From positions 1 through 64,000 of the forward strand of contig CAWFPR010000007.1 in the NCBI GenBank assembly GCA_963817635.1: a stretch of DNA of 64,000 nucleotides, read 5' to 3'. Made by a program: the position numbers and the translations under genes. Shown here piece by piece: positions 1-9,606 of the stretch (positions within the stretch are counted from its first letter, which is position 1; every line of letters begins with the position of its first letter). The notes below the pieces were generated by a model that was not told where the DNA came from, made no database searches, and was given only the letters and a program-made list of their open reading frames with translations. The DNA is from CAWFPR01 sp963817635. GTDB taxonomy: Bacteria; Acidobacteriota; Vicinamibacteria; Vicinamibacterales; 2-12-FULL-66-21.

Positions 1-1426
1 CCCGCAAGGCGCAGCCGCTCACGTCGGGCGCGTACAACGAAGAAACGCCGTCATGGTCTCCCGATAGCCGGCAGATCGCGTTCATCAGCAGCCGTGGTCC
101 GGATGATCCGGATCGGTCGACGAACGCGGACATCTGGCTGATCGACGCCCGTCCCGGCGCACAGCCGCGCCCGCTGACCACGACGCCGATTGCCGAGCAC
201 GGGCGCCCCGCGTGGAGTCCGGACGGCAAGTCCATCGCTTATCTCCTCGGCGAGGAAATGAAGTGGTACACGTACGAGCAGACGCGCGTGGCCGTCATCC
301 CGTCTACCGGCGGCCAGGCTCGCATCCTCACCGACTCGCTGGACAGGCCGGCCGCGTCGGTCGCCTGGAGTCAGGACGGGAAGTCGCTGACCTTCCTCGT
401 GGACGACGACCGCTCGACCTATGTCGAGCGCGTGCCGGCGGCTGGCGGGCCGGTCGAGAAGGTCACCACGACGACTGGCGTCGTCGAGGCGATGTCGCCC
501 GGGAAGAACGACGGGAACCTCGCGCTGCTGTGGACGACGGATACCGCCCCGTCGGAAGTGTTCGCCTTCGACGCTGGCAAGTTCCGGCAGTTGTCGCACC
601 AGAACGACGCGTGGATCGCGGACGTGCAGTTCGGGACGACCGAGGACTTCTCGTCGACGAGCCCGGACGGCACGGAGGTCCACGGCCTGCTGACCCGACC
701 GGCCGGGCACCAGGCCGGTGGGCGCTATCCGCTGCTGCTCCGGATCCACGGTGGACCGAGCGGCCAGGACGCCCACGAGTTCTTCTTCGACCGGGAACTG
801 TTCGCCGCCAACGGCTACGCGGTGCTCGCGGTGAATTACCGCGGGAGCAACGGCCGCGGGGCGGAGTACCAGAAAGCCATTTACGCCGACTGGGGCCACA
901 AGGAAGTCATCGACCTGCTCGGCGCGGTGGACCAGGCGGTCAAGATGGGCGTCGCGGATCCGGACCGGCTCGGCATCGGCGGCTGGAGCTACGGCGGAAT
1001 CCTGACCGACTACACCATCGCGACCGACCCGCGCTTCAAGGCCGCGACCAGCGGCGCCGGCAGCGCGAACCAGATCGCGATGTACGGGCTGGATCGAGTA
1101 CATCATCCAGTGGGAGCTCGAGGTGGGGCTGCCCTGGAAGAACCCCGACCTGTGGATGAAGCTCTCGTACCCCTTCTACCACGCCGATCGCATCAAGACA
1201 CCGACGCTCTTCCTCGGCGGGGCCAGCGATTTCAACGTGCCCCTGGTCGGAGGCGAGCAGATGTACCAGGCGTTGCGGACCCTCAACGTGCCCACCGAAC
1301 TGGTCATCTACCCGAACCAGTTCCACGGCCTCACGACGCCGTCGTACCAAGAAGGACCGGCTCGAGCGCTATCTGGCGTGGTACACGAAGTACCTGAAGC
1401 GCGCCCGCACGGCCGCCAACCCATGA
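1..1426 (+). CDS. S9-family serine peptidase (prolyl oligopeptidase / acylaminoacyl-peptidase type), 5' truncated
   Basis: The reading frame is already open at base 1, so the N-terminus lies outside the window. The first ~230 codons have beta-propeller-like repeats (SWSPDSRQIAF, AWSPDGKSIAY, AWSQDGKSLTF), as in TolB/DPP-type propellers. An alpha/beta hydrolase follows with the nucleophile motif GGWSYGG (Ser codon 987-989), Asp in GASDFNVP (1228-1230) and His in QFHGL (1324-1326), the S9 triad order. Two one-base insertions break the frame, near 1089 (MYG then WIEYIIQWELEVGLPW) and near 1349 (PSYQ then KDRLERYLAWY). Dropping one base at each gives a continuous protein ending at the TGA 1424-1426. 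It probably hydrolyses short peptides outside the cytoplasm. Family is certain; substrate is unknown. Confidence 0.9.
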
Positions 1427-1509
1427 AGGGCGGGCGCCGCGACGCGGAGGCCAGGCGCGGACGGGTTCGCGCGAGCGATCCTCCTGTTCCGTGATTTAAT
1501 TGCCGGGAT

Positions 1510-1926
1510 ATGCAGCTCACATTTGCCATCATCAAGCCCGACGCGGTTGCCGCGCGGAACACCGGCCGCATCCTCCAGCGCATCGAGGCGGAGGGTTTCC
1601 AGATCCGTGCCATGCGGCTGGTCAACCTGACCCAGCGGGAAGCCGAAGGCTTCTACGCCGTCCATCGCGAGCGCCCGTTCTTCGCGAGCCTGACGAAATT
1701 CATGTCATCCGGCCCGGCTGTCGTGCTGGCGCTGGAGGCACCCGATGCCATCCGGAAGTGGCGCACCCTCATGGGCGCCACCAATCCGGGCAAGGCCGAC
1801 GCCGGCACGCTCCGCAAGGAATTCGGCGCGTCCATCGAGCACAACGCGACGCACGGATCGGACGCACCTGAAACGGCGGCGTTCGAGCTCGGGTATTTCT
1901 TCGCCGGCCTCGAACTGACGCGGTAG
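1510..1926 (+). CDS. ndk: Nucleoside diphosphate kinase
   Basis: This 138-residue protein has the usual NDK length. It starts MQLTFAIIKPDAV and carries the catalytic histidine in NATHGSD near residue 116, plus the RPFF and MGATNP nucleotide-binding segments. The enzyme transfers a gamma-phosphate between nucleoside triphosphates and diphosphates through a phospho-histidine intermediate, in the cytoplasm. The ATG follows the S9 peptidase by about 80 bp. Its stop lies three bases before the GTG of the DUF2905 gene, which suggests co-transcription. With dcd just downstream this forms a small nucleotide-pool group. No unusual features. Confidence 0.97.
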   Translation: MQLTFAIIKPDAVAARNTGRILQRIEAEGFQIRAMRLVNLTQREAEGFYAVHRERPFFASLTKFMSSGPAVVLALEAPDAIRKWRTLMGATNPGKADAGTLRKEFGASIEHNATHGSDAPETAAFELGYFFAGLELTR

Positions 1927-1929
1927 CCT

Positions 1930-2124
1930 GTGGGAAAGCTCCTGGTCGTTGCCGGCCTGATCCTCGCCGGTATCGGCCTGATCGTGATGGCCGGAGTGCC
2001 CCTGGGACGTCTTCCGGGGGACTTCGTCATCCGGCGGGGCCACACGACACTGTATTTTCCCCTCGCGACGTCCCTCCTTGTGAGTATCATCCTCACGCTC
2101 CTCTTCGCCGTCTTTCGACGATAG
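1930..2124 (+). CDS. Small inner-membrane protein, DUF2905 family
   Basis: A 64-residue protein starting at GTG 1930, three bases after ndk. It has two hydrophobic helices (about residues 3-22 and 42-61) separated by the loop GRLPGDFVIRRGHTTLYFP. That loop is the signature of DUF2905, a short membrane family of unknown function. The C-terminal RR suggests a cytoplasmic end. Tight coupling to ndk suggests one transcript, but no functional link is known. Confidence 0.85.
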   Translation: MGKLLVVAGLILAGIGLIVMAGVPLGRLPGDFVIRRGHTTLYFPLATSLLVSIILTLLFAVFRR

Positions 2125-2127
2125 ACG

Positions 2128-2757
<630 letters not shown>

Positions 2758-2761
<4 letters not shown>

Positions 2762-3486
2762 CGTCCCGTCCACCGCAGCGACGGCAGCACCTGTTCGGCG
2801 GGCGCGGCGATGGCCAGGTCGAGCGCGGCCGCCGCCTCGGTCGCGGTGGGGTTGATCTCCACCGTAAAAGCGCCGCCGTCGCGGGCGGCATGCGCCAGGC
2901 CCGCCGCCGGGTACACGATGGACGACGTGCCGACCGAGAGGAACACGTCGCACGCAAGCGCGGCGCCGCAGCGCGTGAGCACGCGGCGATCGATCGACTC
3001 GCCGAACCAGACCACTCCCGGACGTGCCAGTCCGCCGCACCTCGGGCACCGCGGCGGCGACGGCAGCGGCACGCGTCGATCCTCCCAGGGACGCTCGCCG
3101 CAGCCCGCCGCGCAGCGCACCTCCCAGATCGATCCGTGGAACCGGATAACGTCGCGCGTGCCGGCCAGTTCGTGCAGCCCGTCCACGTTCTGCGTCACGA
3201 GCGTGAATCCCTCCCGTTGGCTCCACGCGGCCAGCGTGTGGTGAGCCGGATTCGGACGGCACTCGGCGATGCGCGTGCGGCGCCAGTCATACCAGTCCCA
3301 CACGAGCTGCGGGTCGCGCGCGAACGCCTCGGGCGTCGCCAGATCTTCCGCGCGGAACGACCGCCACAGTCCGTCAGCTCCGCGGAAGGTGGGGACGCCG
3401 CTGGCCGCCGAGATCCCGGCGCCGCTCATCACCGTCACGCGCGAGGCTGACGCGAGCCGCTCGTTCAACGCCTGGATCAGGTCCAT
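2758..3486 (-). CDS. SIR2-family NAD-dependent protein deacylase (CobB-like)
   Basis: About 242 residues. Sirtuin motifs are GAGISAASGVPTFRG (NAD binding), TQNVDGLHELAG with catalytic HGS, and a Zn ribbon with CAAGC and CPRC pairs. It removes acyl groups from protein lysines using NAD+. I place the start at the ATG at 3484-3486 (MDLIQALNERL). The frame stays open further upstream, but that extension is encoded by the 3501-3659 palindromic element and is very unlikely to be real. It is convergent with dcd, with stops overlapping by four bases. Confidence 0.93.
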
Positions 3487-3500
3487 CCGTCCCAATTCTA

Positions 3501-3659
3501 AGGGCCCGTCCGGAAATAAGTGAGTGATTCTGGCCGCCGAGGCGCCCGGATCGCAAGGCGCGAGGAGGGAGCATGCCGGGCGCATGTGACCGACGAGCAA
3601 CGCCGCGAGGCGGGATGCATCGGCGGCCAGAATGGCGCAGTTATTTCCGGACGGGCCCT
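3501..3659. mobile_element. 159-bp MITE-like palindromic element
   Basis: The ends are inverted repeats. The left arm AGGGCCCGTCCGGAAATAA is matched perfectly by the reverse complement of 3641-3659. After a 7-base variable block, ATTCTGGCCGCCGA (left) again matches the right arm, giving ~40-bp terminal inverted repeats around a ~75-bp centre with no ORF. That architecture is typical of a MITE or a palindromic repeat mobilised in trans. It lies directly upstream of the SIR2 start, between two divergently transcribed genes. I see no second copy in the window and no clear target duplication. Confidence 0.75.
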
Positions 3660-3768
3660 GAGTCGGACCGGCCGGCGTCGCCCAGGCAGGTGTGCCTCCC
3701 GCCCGCGGCTTGTAACTCTCCGCCGGACTGCCTGGTCTAATCGGACAGGGAACAGGACGGAGGCGAAT

Positions 3769-4254
3769 ATGCGAGCTGGTGTCATCGCGGGGATTCTTGC
3801 CGCGGCGATCGCCGCGCCGGTCATCGCGCAGCAGGGCCAGGGCCAGGGGCAGGGGACGGGCACGGCCGGGTCAGGGACGGCGGCGCAGCAGGCACGCGCC
3901 CGCCGGGCCGACATGGTGCTCGAGCGGCTGGACAAGGATCACGACGGCGTGGTGTCGGCGTCCGAGTGGCCGCGCGGAGAACAGGCGTTTGCGCGCCTCG
4001 ACGTCAACAAGGACGGCGTGCTGTCGCAGGACGAGCTCGGGCGCGCGCCGACGCCGCGCCAGCGGCTGGTCCAGCGTCTGCGCGCGAACCGCGTCCGGCT
4101 GCAGCTGCGCCGGATGGACGTGAACCACGATGGGCTGATCGCCCGCGACGAATGGCGCGGGAAGGCGGAGCTGTTCGATCGGATGGATGCCGACAAGAGC
4201 GGTACCCTGAGCGCCGCCGAGATTCGACAATTCCGCGCCGGCCGCGCGCGCTAG
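3769..4254 (+). CDS. Secreted EF-hand protein with four calcium-binding loops
   Basis: A 161-residue protein. The start is ATG 3769, preceded by GGACGGAGGCG. Residues 1-20 form a signal peptide (MRAGVIAGILAAAIAAPVIA), then a Gln/Gly-rich linker. Four EF-hand-type loops follow: DKDHDGVVSASEW, DVNKDGVLSQDEL, DVNHDGLIARDEW and DADKSGTLSAAEI, in two pairs separated by an Arg-rich helix. Calmodulin-like calcium binding in the periplasm is likely. Such proteins are common in Acidobacteria and Planctomycetes and mostly uncharacterised. Confidence 0.88.
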   Translation: MRAGVIAGILAAAIAAPVIAQQGQGQGQGTGTAGSGTAAQQARARRADMVLERLDKDHDGVVSASEWPRGEQAFARLDVNKDGVLSQDELGRAPTPRQRLVQRLRANRVRLQLRRMDVNHDGLIARDEWRGKAELFDRMDADKSGTLSAAEIRQFRAGRAR

Positions 4255-4317
4255 CCCGGGCGCCGCTTCATGGTCCCGCACTGAGCCTCGGACGCGGGAG
4301 GTGTGTACAATCACCGC

Positions 4318-4647
4318 ATGACGAGCGTTGAGCGGCGCATCCCGGTGGTGGCCGGACTGGCCTACGTCGAACGTGTACGCCGGTTGCCGTCGGTGTTCAC
4401 GGCTACGCTCGTGCCTGAGCCCGACAACCGGTATTTTCCTGGCGCCGTGGCGGTCGTGTCGGGCGGGGAGAAGGTCGGCTACCTCGCGCCGGAGATTGCC
4501 AGGCGGTACTACGGGCCGCTCGTGTCGAAGGGCCCGGGCGGAATCGCAACCTGCCCCGGCCGCCACGGCACCCACGAGGATCACGAAACGTCGGGCGTCG
4601 AGCTGATGCTCGATTTCACGGCGCTTCCGGTCGAGGCCGCCGAGTGA
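4318..4647 (+). CDS. HIRAN-like domain protein (hypothetical)
   Basis: About 109 residues if ATG 4318 is used; an in-frame GTG at 4303 is the alternative, but a GGGAG lies too close to it. The segment FTATLVPEPDNRYFPGAVAV followed by GGEKVGYLAPEIAR resembles the HIRAN signature (L..EPDN.Y.P.AV.V...G..GYL), a domain that binds single-stranded DNA ends and stalled forks. The C-terminal part CPGRHGTHEDHE is not one I recognise. The stop overlaps the GTG of the M28 peptidase (GTGA, 4644-4647). Confidence 0.55.
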   Translation: MTSVERRIPVVAGLAYVERVRRLPSVFTATLVPEPDNRYFPGAVAVVSGGEKVGYLAPEIARRYYGPLVSKGPGGIATCPGRHGTHEDHETSGVELMLDFTALPVEAAE

Positions 4648-6390
4648 AGCGTGCCTTCGCGCTCGCGCTCGTCATTACCGTCGCCGGCTGCGGCCTGGTG
4701 CGCAAGCCTTCCGGAACGCCCGCGACGCGGTCGATTCCCGCGGGGGCTGAACGCGCGTATCGTGCGGTATCGACGCGCTTCGATCGCCAGTCGGCGTTCG
4801 ACGTCGTGTCGTTCATGGACCAGGTACTGGCGGCTGGCCGGCAATCCCGGATTCAACGCGTCGATTGACCACATTCGCGGGCTCCTCGCGTCCGCCGGCT
4901 TCGGCGCCGGCGATGCGGCGGGGACGCTGCGCGTGGACGAATACGCCGGCGGCGGGCGCGGATGGGACTATCGCGAGGGCACGCTGGCCTTCGACGAGGG
5001 GCCGGACCCTGTGCTGCTGTCGCGCGAGCGCGACCGCGTGTCGCTGGCGATCAATTCTTTCCCGACCGCGGCCGACGGTGTGCGGGTGCCGCTCGTCGAC
5101 GTCGGCGCCGGCTTGACCGAGGCGGACTACGCCGGCAAGACGATTCGCGGAGCGGTGGTGCTCGGGGACGCCGGCCTCGGCCGGCTGTGGCAGGAAGCCG
5201 TGAAGAAACGCGGCGCCATCGGCGTGGTATCCACCGAGATCGCGCCGTACATCCGGCCGTCGGATCCCGCGGCGATGTCGGACGCGCAGAAGGACGTGCT
5301 GCAGTGGGGCGCCATTCCGTACGATGCGGCCGTCAAGGGCTTCGGGTTCAAGTCGTCGTGGCGCGCGGCGAGCCGGATGCGCGACCGGCTGCGAGCGGGG
5401 CCGGTCACCGTGCGGGTCGCGATCGACTCGACGTTCTACGACGGGCCGGCGCGCATGCTTGTCGCCGAGATCCCCGGCCGTTCCCGGCCTTCCGAGCGCA
5501 TCGTCCTCGTCGCCCACGTGCAGGAGCCCGGCGCCAACGACGACGCGAGCGGGTGCGGGACGCTCTACGGGCTGGCGCGCGCGCTGCACGAGGCGATTGC
5601 GAGCGGGGCGCTGCCGCGGCCCGAGCGCACGTTGACGTTCGTGTGGGCGGACGAAGTGCGGGGGAGCCGCCAGTGGATTGCGTCGCGGCCCGAGGAGGCG
5701 CGCGGCGTCCGGTACATGATGGCGCTGGACATGACGGGCGAGGACCGGTCGAAGACCGGCGGCACGTTCCTGATCGAGAAACAGGCGGATCCGTCGGCGG
5801 TCTGGGCGCGCCCCTCGGATCCGCATACCGAGTGGGGAGCCGGGCAAGTGCGTGCCGAGTCGCTGAAGGGCAGCCTGCTCAACGACGTCCATCTGGCGAT
5901 CTGCGAGCGGCGGGCGCGCGACACCCGGTGGGTCGTCCGGACGAATCCGTACGAGGGGGGCAGCGATCACACGGCGTTTGCCGGCGCCGGGGTGCCGTCG
6001 CTGCTCAACTGGCACTTCACCGACCGCTACTATCACACGAGCCAGGACCGGCCCGACAAGACGAGCGCCGCCGAGATGGAGAACGTCGGCGTCGCGGTCG
6101 CGGCCTCGGTGTGGTTCCTGGCCTCGGCGGCCTCGGCGGACGCCGGCGCGGTGGTCGATCTCCTGGCGCGCGCGGCGGAGCGCCGTCTTGCGCTCGAGCG
6201 CACGCAGGGGGCCGCGCTCGTCGCGGCTGCGGCGAACCGTGGTGAGGCCGAGGCGACCGAGGCGAAGGTGATCGCGGCGTGGATCAAGTGGTACGGCGAG
6301 GCGCTCGACAGCGTCGTGACGCTGCCGGCGGGGGGCGCCGGCGACGCGCTCCGGGCACGGGTCGCCGAAGCGAAGAGCCGGCTGCGATGA
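4644..6390 (+). CDS. M28-family metallopeptidase, lipoprotein (one apparent frameshift)
   Basis: The GTG start at 4644 overlaps the upstream stop. The first residues MKRAFALALVITVAGCGLV form a lipoprotein signal with the lipobox VAGC, so the enzyme should be membrane-anchored outside the cytoplasm. An extra C near 4827 shifts the frame; removing it joins FMDQV to WRLAGNPGF. The catalytic domain shows VLVAHVQEPGANDDASG (His and Asp zinc ligands), WADE (catalytic/ligand acid) and SDHTAF (His ligand), the M28 co-catalytic zinc pattern, with a PA-like insert before it. About 580 residues. An aminopeptidase role is likely; substrate unknown. It is coupled to arfB by an ATGA overlap. Confidence 0.85.
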
Positions 6391-6803
6391 TCCGGATCAA
6401 CGAGCGAGTGTTCCTCGACGAGAAGGCCATCGAGGAGCGCTTCGTCCGCGCGAGCGGGCCGGGCGGGCAGAACGTCAACAAGGTGTCGACCGCGGTCCAG
6501 CTGCGGGTCGACCTGGCGGCGACGTCGCTGCCGGCCGACGTGCGGGCGCGGCTGGCGGTGCTGGCCGGTGCGCGGATGACGGCGGCGGGCGTGCTCGTCA
6601 TCGACGCGCGGGAGCACCGGACGCAGGCGCAGAACCGCGAGGCGGCGCGGGATCGGCTGGGGGGGCTGCTGCGGGCGGCGTCGATACGTCCGAAGTCACG
6701 CCGGAAGACGCGTCCCACGACGGCCTCGCGGGAGCGGCGCATCGAGGGGAAGAAGCGGAAGAGCGACGTGAAGCGCCAGCGCGGCCGCATCAAAGGCGAG
6801 TAG
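6387..6803 (+). CDS. arfB: Alternative ribosome-rescue peptidyl-tRNA hydrolase ArfB (YaeJ)
   Basis: A 138-residue protein starting at ATG 6387, overlapping the previous stop. It has the class-I release-factor GGQ motif at residues 26-28 (ASGPGGQNVNKVSTAVQLR) and a long basic tail (RPKSRRKTRPTTASRERR, then KKRKSDVKRQRGRIKG). In this family the tail enters the empty mRNA channel of stalled ribosomes while GGQ hydrolyses the peptidyl-tRNA. Length and architecture match ArfB rather than RF1/RF2, since the codon-recognition domain is absent. Confidence 0.93.
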   Translation: MIRINERVFLDEKAIEERFVRASGPGGQNVNKVSTAVQLRVDLAATSLPADVRARLAVLAGARMTAAGVLVIDAREHRTQAQNREAARDRLGGLLRAASIRPKSRRKTRPTTASRERRIEGKKRKSDVKRQRGRIKGE

Positions 6804-6937
6804 GGCGACCCTTCAGGGGCGCCAGCCCGCGCTCGCAGTGCTGGATTTTTCGCCGCGCCAGTAGATGTTCCGACGGAATCGGGTCGCGGCGGAGCATTGA
6901 CCCCATCTGTGCCGCGTGTTACGATTAGGGTTGCTGA

Positions 6938-7015
<78 letters not shown>

Positions 7016-7028
7016 AATTCGATGTTCC

Positions 7029-7050
7029 CGGGGACAAAACGGGGACAATC
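7029..7050 (+). repeat. 22-bp repeat with tandem GGGGACA units, left island end
   Basis: Contains GGGGACAAAACGGGGACA, two GGGGACA units 10 bp apart. It lies 13 bp inside the left att repeat, between att and the integrase stop. An identical 22-bp copy in the same orientation lies at 22292-22313 near the right end. Paired short repeats beside both att cores resemble integrase arm-type or excisionase binding sites; that role is inferred. Confidence 0.7.
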
Positions 7051-7070
7051 CGGAAACGACACGAGGCCGA

Positions 7071-7260
7071 TCAGCTTCCCGACGCCAGGCGAAGCGGTCG
7101 GCCTTCGTTCTTCCAGCTCACCTCCAGTCCTCTCCTGAGTTCCTCGTCCGTCACGTTCAGGTACCGTTGCGTCTGCTGGATGCTCGCGTGTCCGAGCATG
7201 AGCTGAATGATCCGGATGTCGACGCCGTCCGCGAGCAGTCGGCACGCGCCTTCGTGGCGC
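7071..7260 (-). pseudogene. Tyrosine integrase, C-terminal catalytic fragment (separated from its N-terminal part by the RIT element)
   Basis: On the minus strand the sequence encodes RHEGACRLLADGVDI, then LGHASIQQTQRYLNVT with the catalytic Tyr, then EELRRGLEVSWKN and a TGA at 7071-7073. It is the missing tail of the integrase whose N-terminal part lies at 10692-11765. The join is exact: the upstream part ends in HDMRH and this part resumes at RHEGA, sharing the 6-bp target duplication (TGGCGC on the + strand). This is the island's own integrase, facing its tRNA. Confidence 0.9.
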
Positions 7261-7286
7261 TTATGCCGCGCGCGGCATAACCGACA

Positions 7287-7312
7287 TCATGCCGAGCCTT
7301 GGATTATGCCGA
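7287..7312 (+). repeat. RIT left inverted repeat
   Basis: Begins TCATGCCGAGCC and ends TTATGCCGA. It matches the reverse complement of 10667-10692 at 25 of 26 positions. Confidence 0.85.
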
Positions 7313-7428
7313 GCCCTTTCGTGTGCCCACGCTCTTGTCGGCTGAATCACCCCGAAATTCCCCTTGCACTGTCGGCATAATCGGGCTGGTCTTCTTCGGT
7401 TCGGCACATGTGCCGGAAAGGGGGAGAC

Positions 7429-8661
7429 ATGGCAGAGCGCGACCACGGGGGAGCAGGTAATCGTCCTTGCCCCAGTCCATTGGGGCCACACCTTGATTCG
7501 TTCACCAGGCATCTCGTCGCGCTGGGGTATGCGCGGAAGACCAGAGGATCGCAGCTGCCACTGGTTCGGGCGTTCGATCGGTGGATGGCTCGCCGCGATG
7601 TCTCGCTGACGGATCTCGACGAGGGCGTGGTGCAGGCCTTTCTTCGAGCCGCGCCCGGTCGTCAGCGACGGGACGGCCGGCCCACGCTCAATCACTTGCT
7701 CAGGCACCTGCGCATCCAAGGAGTGATCGTCGCCCCGCCACTCCTGGTGGACGAGTCGCCGCGCGCGCAGCTCGAGCGCCGATATGAGCAGTATCTGCGG
7801 GCCGAGCGCGGGCTCGTGCCGACGACTGTGCAGAGCTATCTTGGGTTCTTTCGTCAGTTTCTCACTGAGCAACGAGGTGAGACGGGGTCGGCGCTTGCGA
7901 CAGTGAGCCCGAGCGATATTGCGACATTCGTGCAGCGGCATGCGCGAGTGGGGAGTCCGGGACGCGCCCAATTGATGACCACCGCGCTGCGGGCCATGTT
8001 CCGGTTTCTCTTTCAGGCGGGCGAGCTGGCCGTCGATTTCAGCGTCGCGGTGCCCACCGTGCCGGACTGGCGGTTGGCGACCTTGCCGCGATCACTCGCG
8101 CCGGAGCACGTGGAACGCCTCCTGGCCGCCTGTGATCGAGAGACGGCGACGGGGCGACGCGACCATGCGATTCTGCTGCTCTTGGCGCGCCTGGGGCTCC
8201 GTGCCGGCGAGGTGGTGGCGCTGGCGCTCGATGATCTGCACTGGCGCACCGGCGAGATCACGATTCCGGGCAAGAAAGGGTTGCGCCATGAGCGGTTTCC
8301 GTTGCCTGCCGACGTGGGAGACGCGTTGGTCACGTATCTCCGCCATCGGCCGCCGAGCGCGACCCGGCGCGTGTTTCTCTGCATGCGAGCGCCGCGCCGG
8401 AGCTTCCAGGGACCGGGGGCGGTCACGACGCTCGTGCGCCGCGCGCTCGCCCGTGCCGATCTGCATCCGCCCGTGCGCGGTGCCCATCTGCTCCGGCATA
8501 GTCTCGCCACTCAGATGCTCCGGCATGGGGCGTCATTCGTCGAGATTGGCGCTGTGCTTCGCCACCGCGCAGCGAGCGCGACGGAGATCTATGCGAAGGT
8601 CGACCTGGAGAGCCTTCGGGGCGTGGTGCAGCCGTGGCCAGACGCGGGAGGTGTGCAATGA
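7429..8661 (+). CDS. RIT recombinase A (tyrosine recombinase)
   Basis: About 410 residues from ATG 7429, chosen because AAAGGGGGAG precedes it; an upstream ATG at 7408 has no such site. The N-terminal half contains a SAM-like core-binding domain (RYEQYLRAERGLVPTTVQSY). The catalytic domain has Arg in LGLRAGEVVAL, Lys in GKKGLRHERFPL, HLLRHSLATQ (HxxR) and Tyr in TEIYAKVDLE, with LRHRA at the second His/Trp position. First gene of the trio; its stop overlaps the next start (ATGA, 8658-8661). It presumably acts with the other two in transposition; individual roles are unknown. Confidence 0.92.
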   Translation: MAERDHGGAGNRPCPSPLGPHLDSFTRHLVALGYARKTRGSQLPLVRAFDRWMARRDVSLTDLDEGVVQAFLRAAPGRQRRDGRPTLNHLLRHLRIQGVIVAPPLLVDESPRAQLERRYEQYLRAERGLVPTTVQSYLGFFRQFLTEQRGETGSALATVSPSDIATFVQRHARVGSPGRAQLMTTALRAMFRFLFQAGELAVDFSVAVPTVPDWRLATLPRSLAPEHVERLLAACDRETATGRRDHAILLLLARLGLRAGEVVALALDDLHWRTGEITIPGKKGLRHERFPLPADVGDALVTYLRHRPPSATRRVFLCMRAPRRSFQGPGAVTTLVRRALARADLHPPVRGAHLLRHSLATQMLRHGASFVEIGAVLRHRAASATEIYAKVDLESLRGVVQPWPDAGGVQ

Positions 8662-9606
8662 CGTCACTCGCGACCGCGTTGGACGAGTATCTCGGCATGC
8701 GCCAAGGCTTGGGCCTCCGCTTGCGCGTGCCGGCCGGTTTGCTCCGTCGGTTTATCGCCTTTGTCGATGCCGAGGGGCAGGAGGTGATCACGCGTGACGT
8801 GGCGATGCGATGGGCGATGGCCCCGCCTCACGCCCAGCCCGCCACGTGGGCGTGGCGCCTCGGCATCGTGCGGCGATTCGCCATCTGGCGGCAGGCCACT
8901 GACCCGCGGACCGAGGTCCCGCCGGCTGGTCTCCTGCCGCATCGATTCCGGCGCCCCCGACCACATCTGTACACCGACGGGGAGATCCGGGCGCTCCTGA
9001 CCGCCGCGCGCGCGCTGCCGTCGCCGCGAGGGCTGCGTGGACTCACCTACGTCACGCTGTTCGGTCTGCTCGTCGTGACGGGCTTACGAGTCAGTGAAGC
9101 GCTGATGCTCGACGACGCCGATGTCGCGCTGGGCCGGGATCTCCTCGACGATCCGTCGCACCAAGTTTGGCAAGTCCCGGATCGTCCCTGTGCATCGGTC
9201 GACCACCGAGGCCCTCATGCGGTATGCCGAGGCCCGCGACCGCCTCGTGCCGAAGCGGCCGGCACCCGCCTTCTTCGTCTCGGAGCGCGGCACGCGACTC
9301 GCCGGTGACAATACCCGCCACACCTTTGTGCTCGTGTCGCGACGGGCCGGCCTGCGTGCGCCAACGACCGGGTGCCGTCATGGGCATGGGCCCCGCCTCC
9401 ACGATATGCGCCATCGCTTCGCCGCATCGACGGTTGTGGCGTGGTACCGGGCCGGACGCGATGTCGAGCGTGAGTTGCCCAAGCTGGCCACGTATCTCGG
9501 TCACGTCCATGTCAATGACACGTACTGGTATCTGGAAGCTGTGCCGGAATTGCTCCACTTGGCCGCGGCCCGCGTCACGGGCGCGCCCGAGGAGAGCCGC
9601 CGATGA
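8658..9606 (+). CDS. RIT recombinase B (tyrosine recombinase, one apparent frameshift)
   Basis: Starts at ATG 8658 in the overlap with gene A. The frame breaks at about 9147: dropping one G joins DVALGRDLL to TIRRTKFGKSRIVPVH, giving ~315 residues, normal for this position in the trio. Active-site motifs are TGLRVSEAL (Arg), TKFGKSR (Lys), LHDMRHRFA (HxxR), YLGHVHV and NDTYWYLE (Tyr). The shift is more likely a base-call error than decay because all catalytic motifs persist. The stop overlaps gene C's ATG at 9603. Confidence 0.88.

Noticed and set aside
4813..6036. Long minus-strand frames opposite the M28 gene, and similar ones opposite dcd, citrate synthase, the permeases and kinases
   Set aside because: GC-rich codon use leaves the opposite strand open; products are Arg/Pro/His-rich with no family features or ribosome sites.
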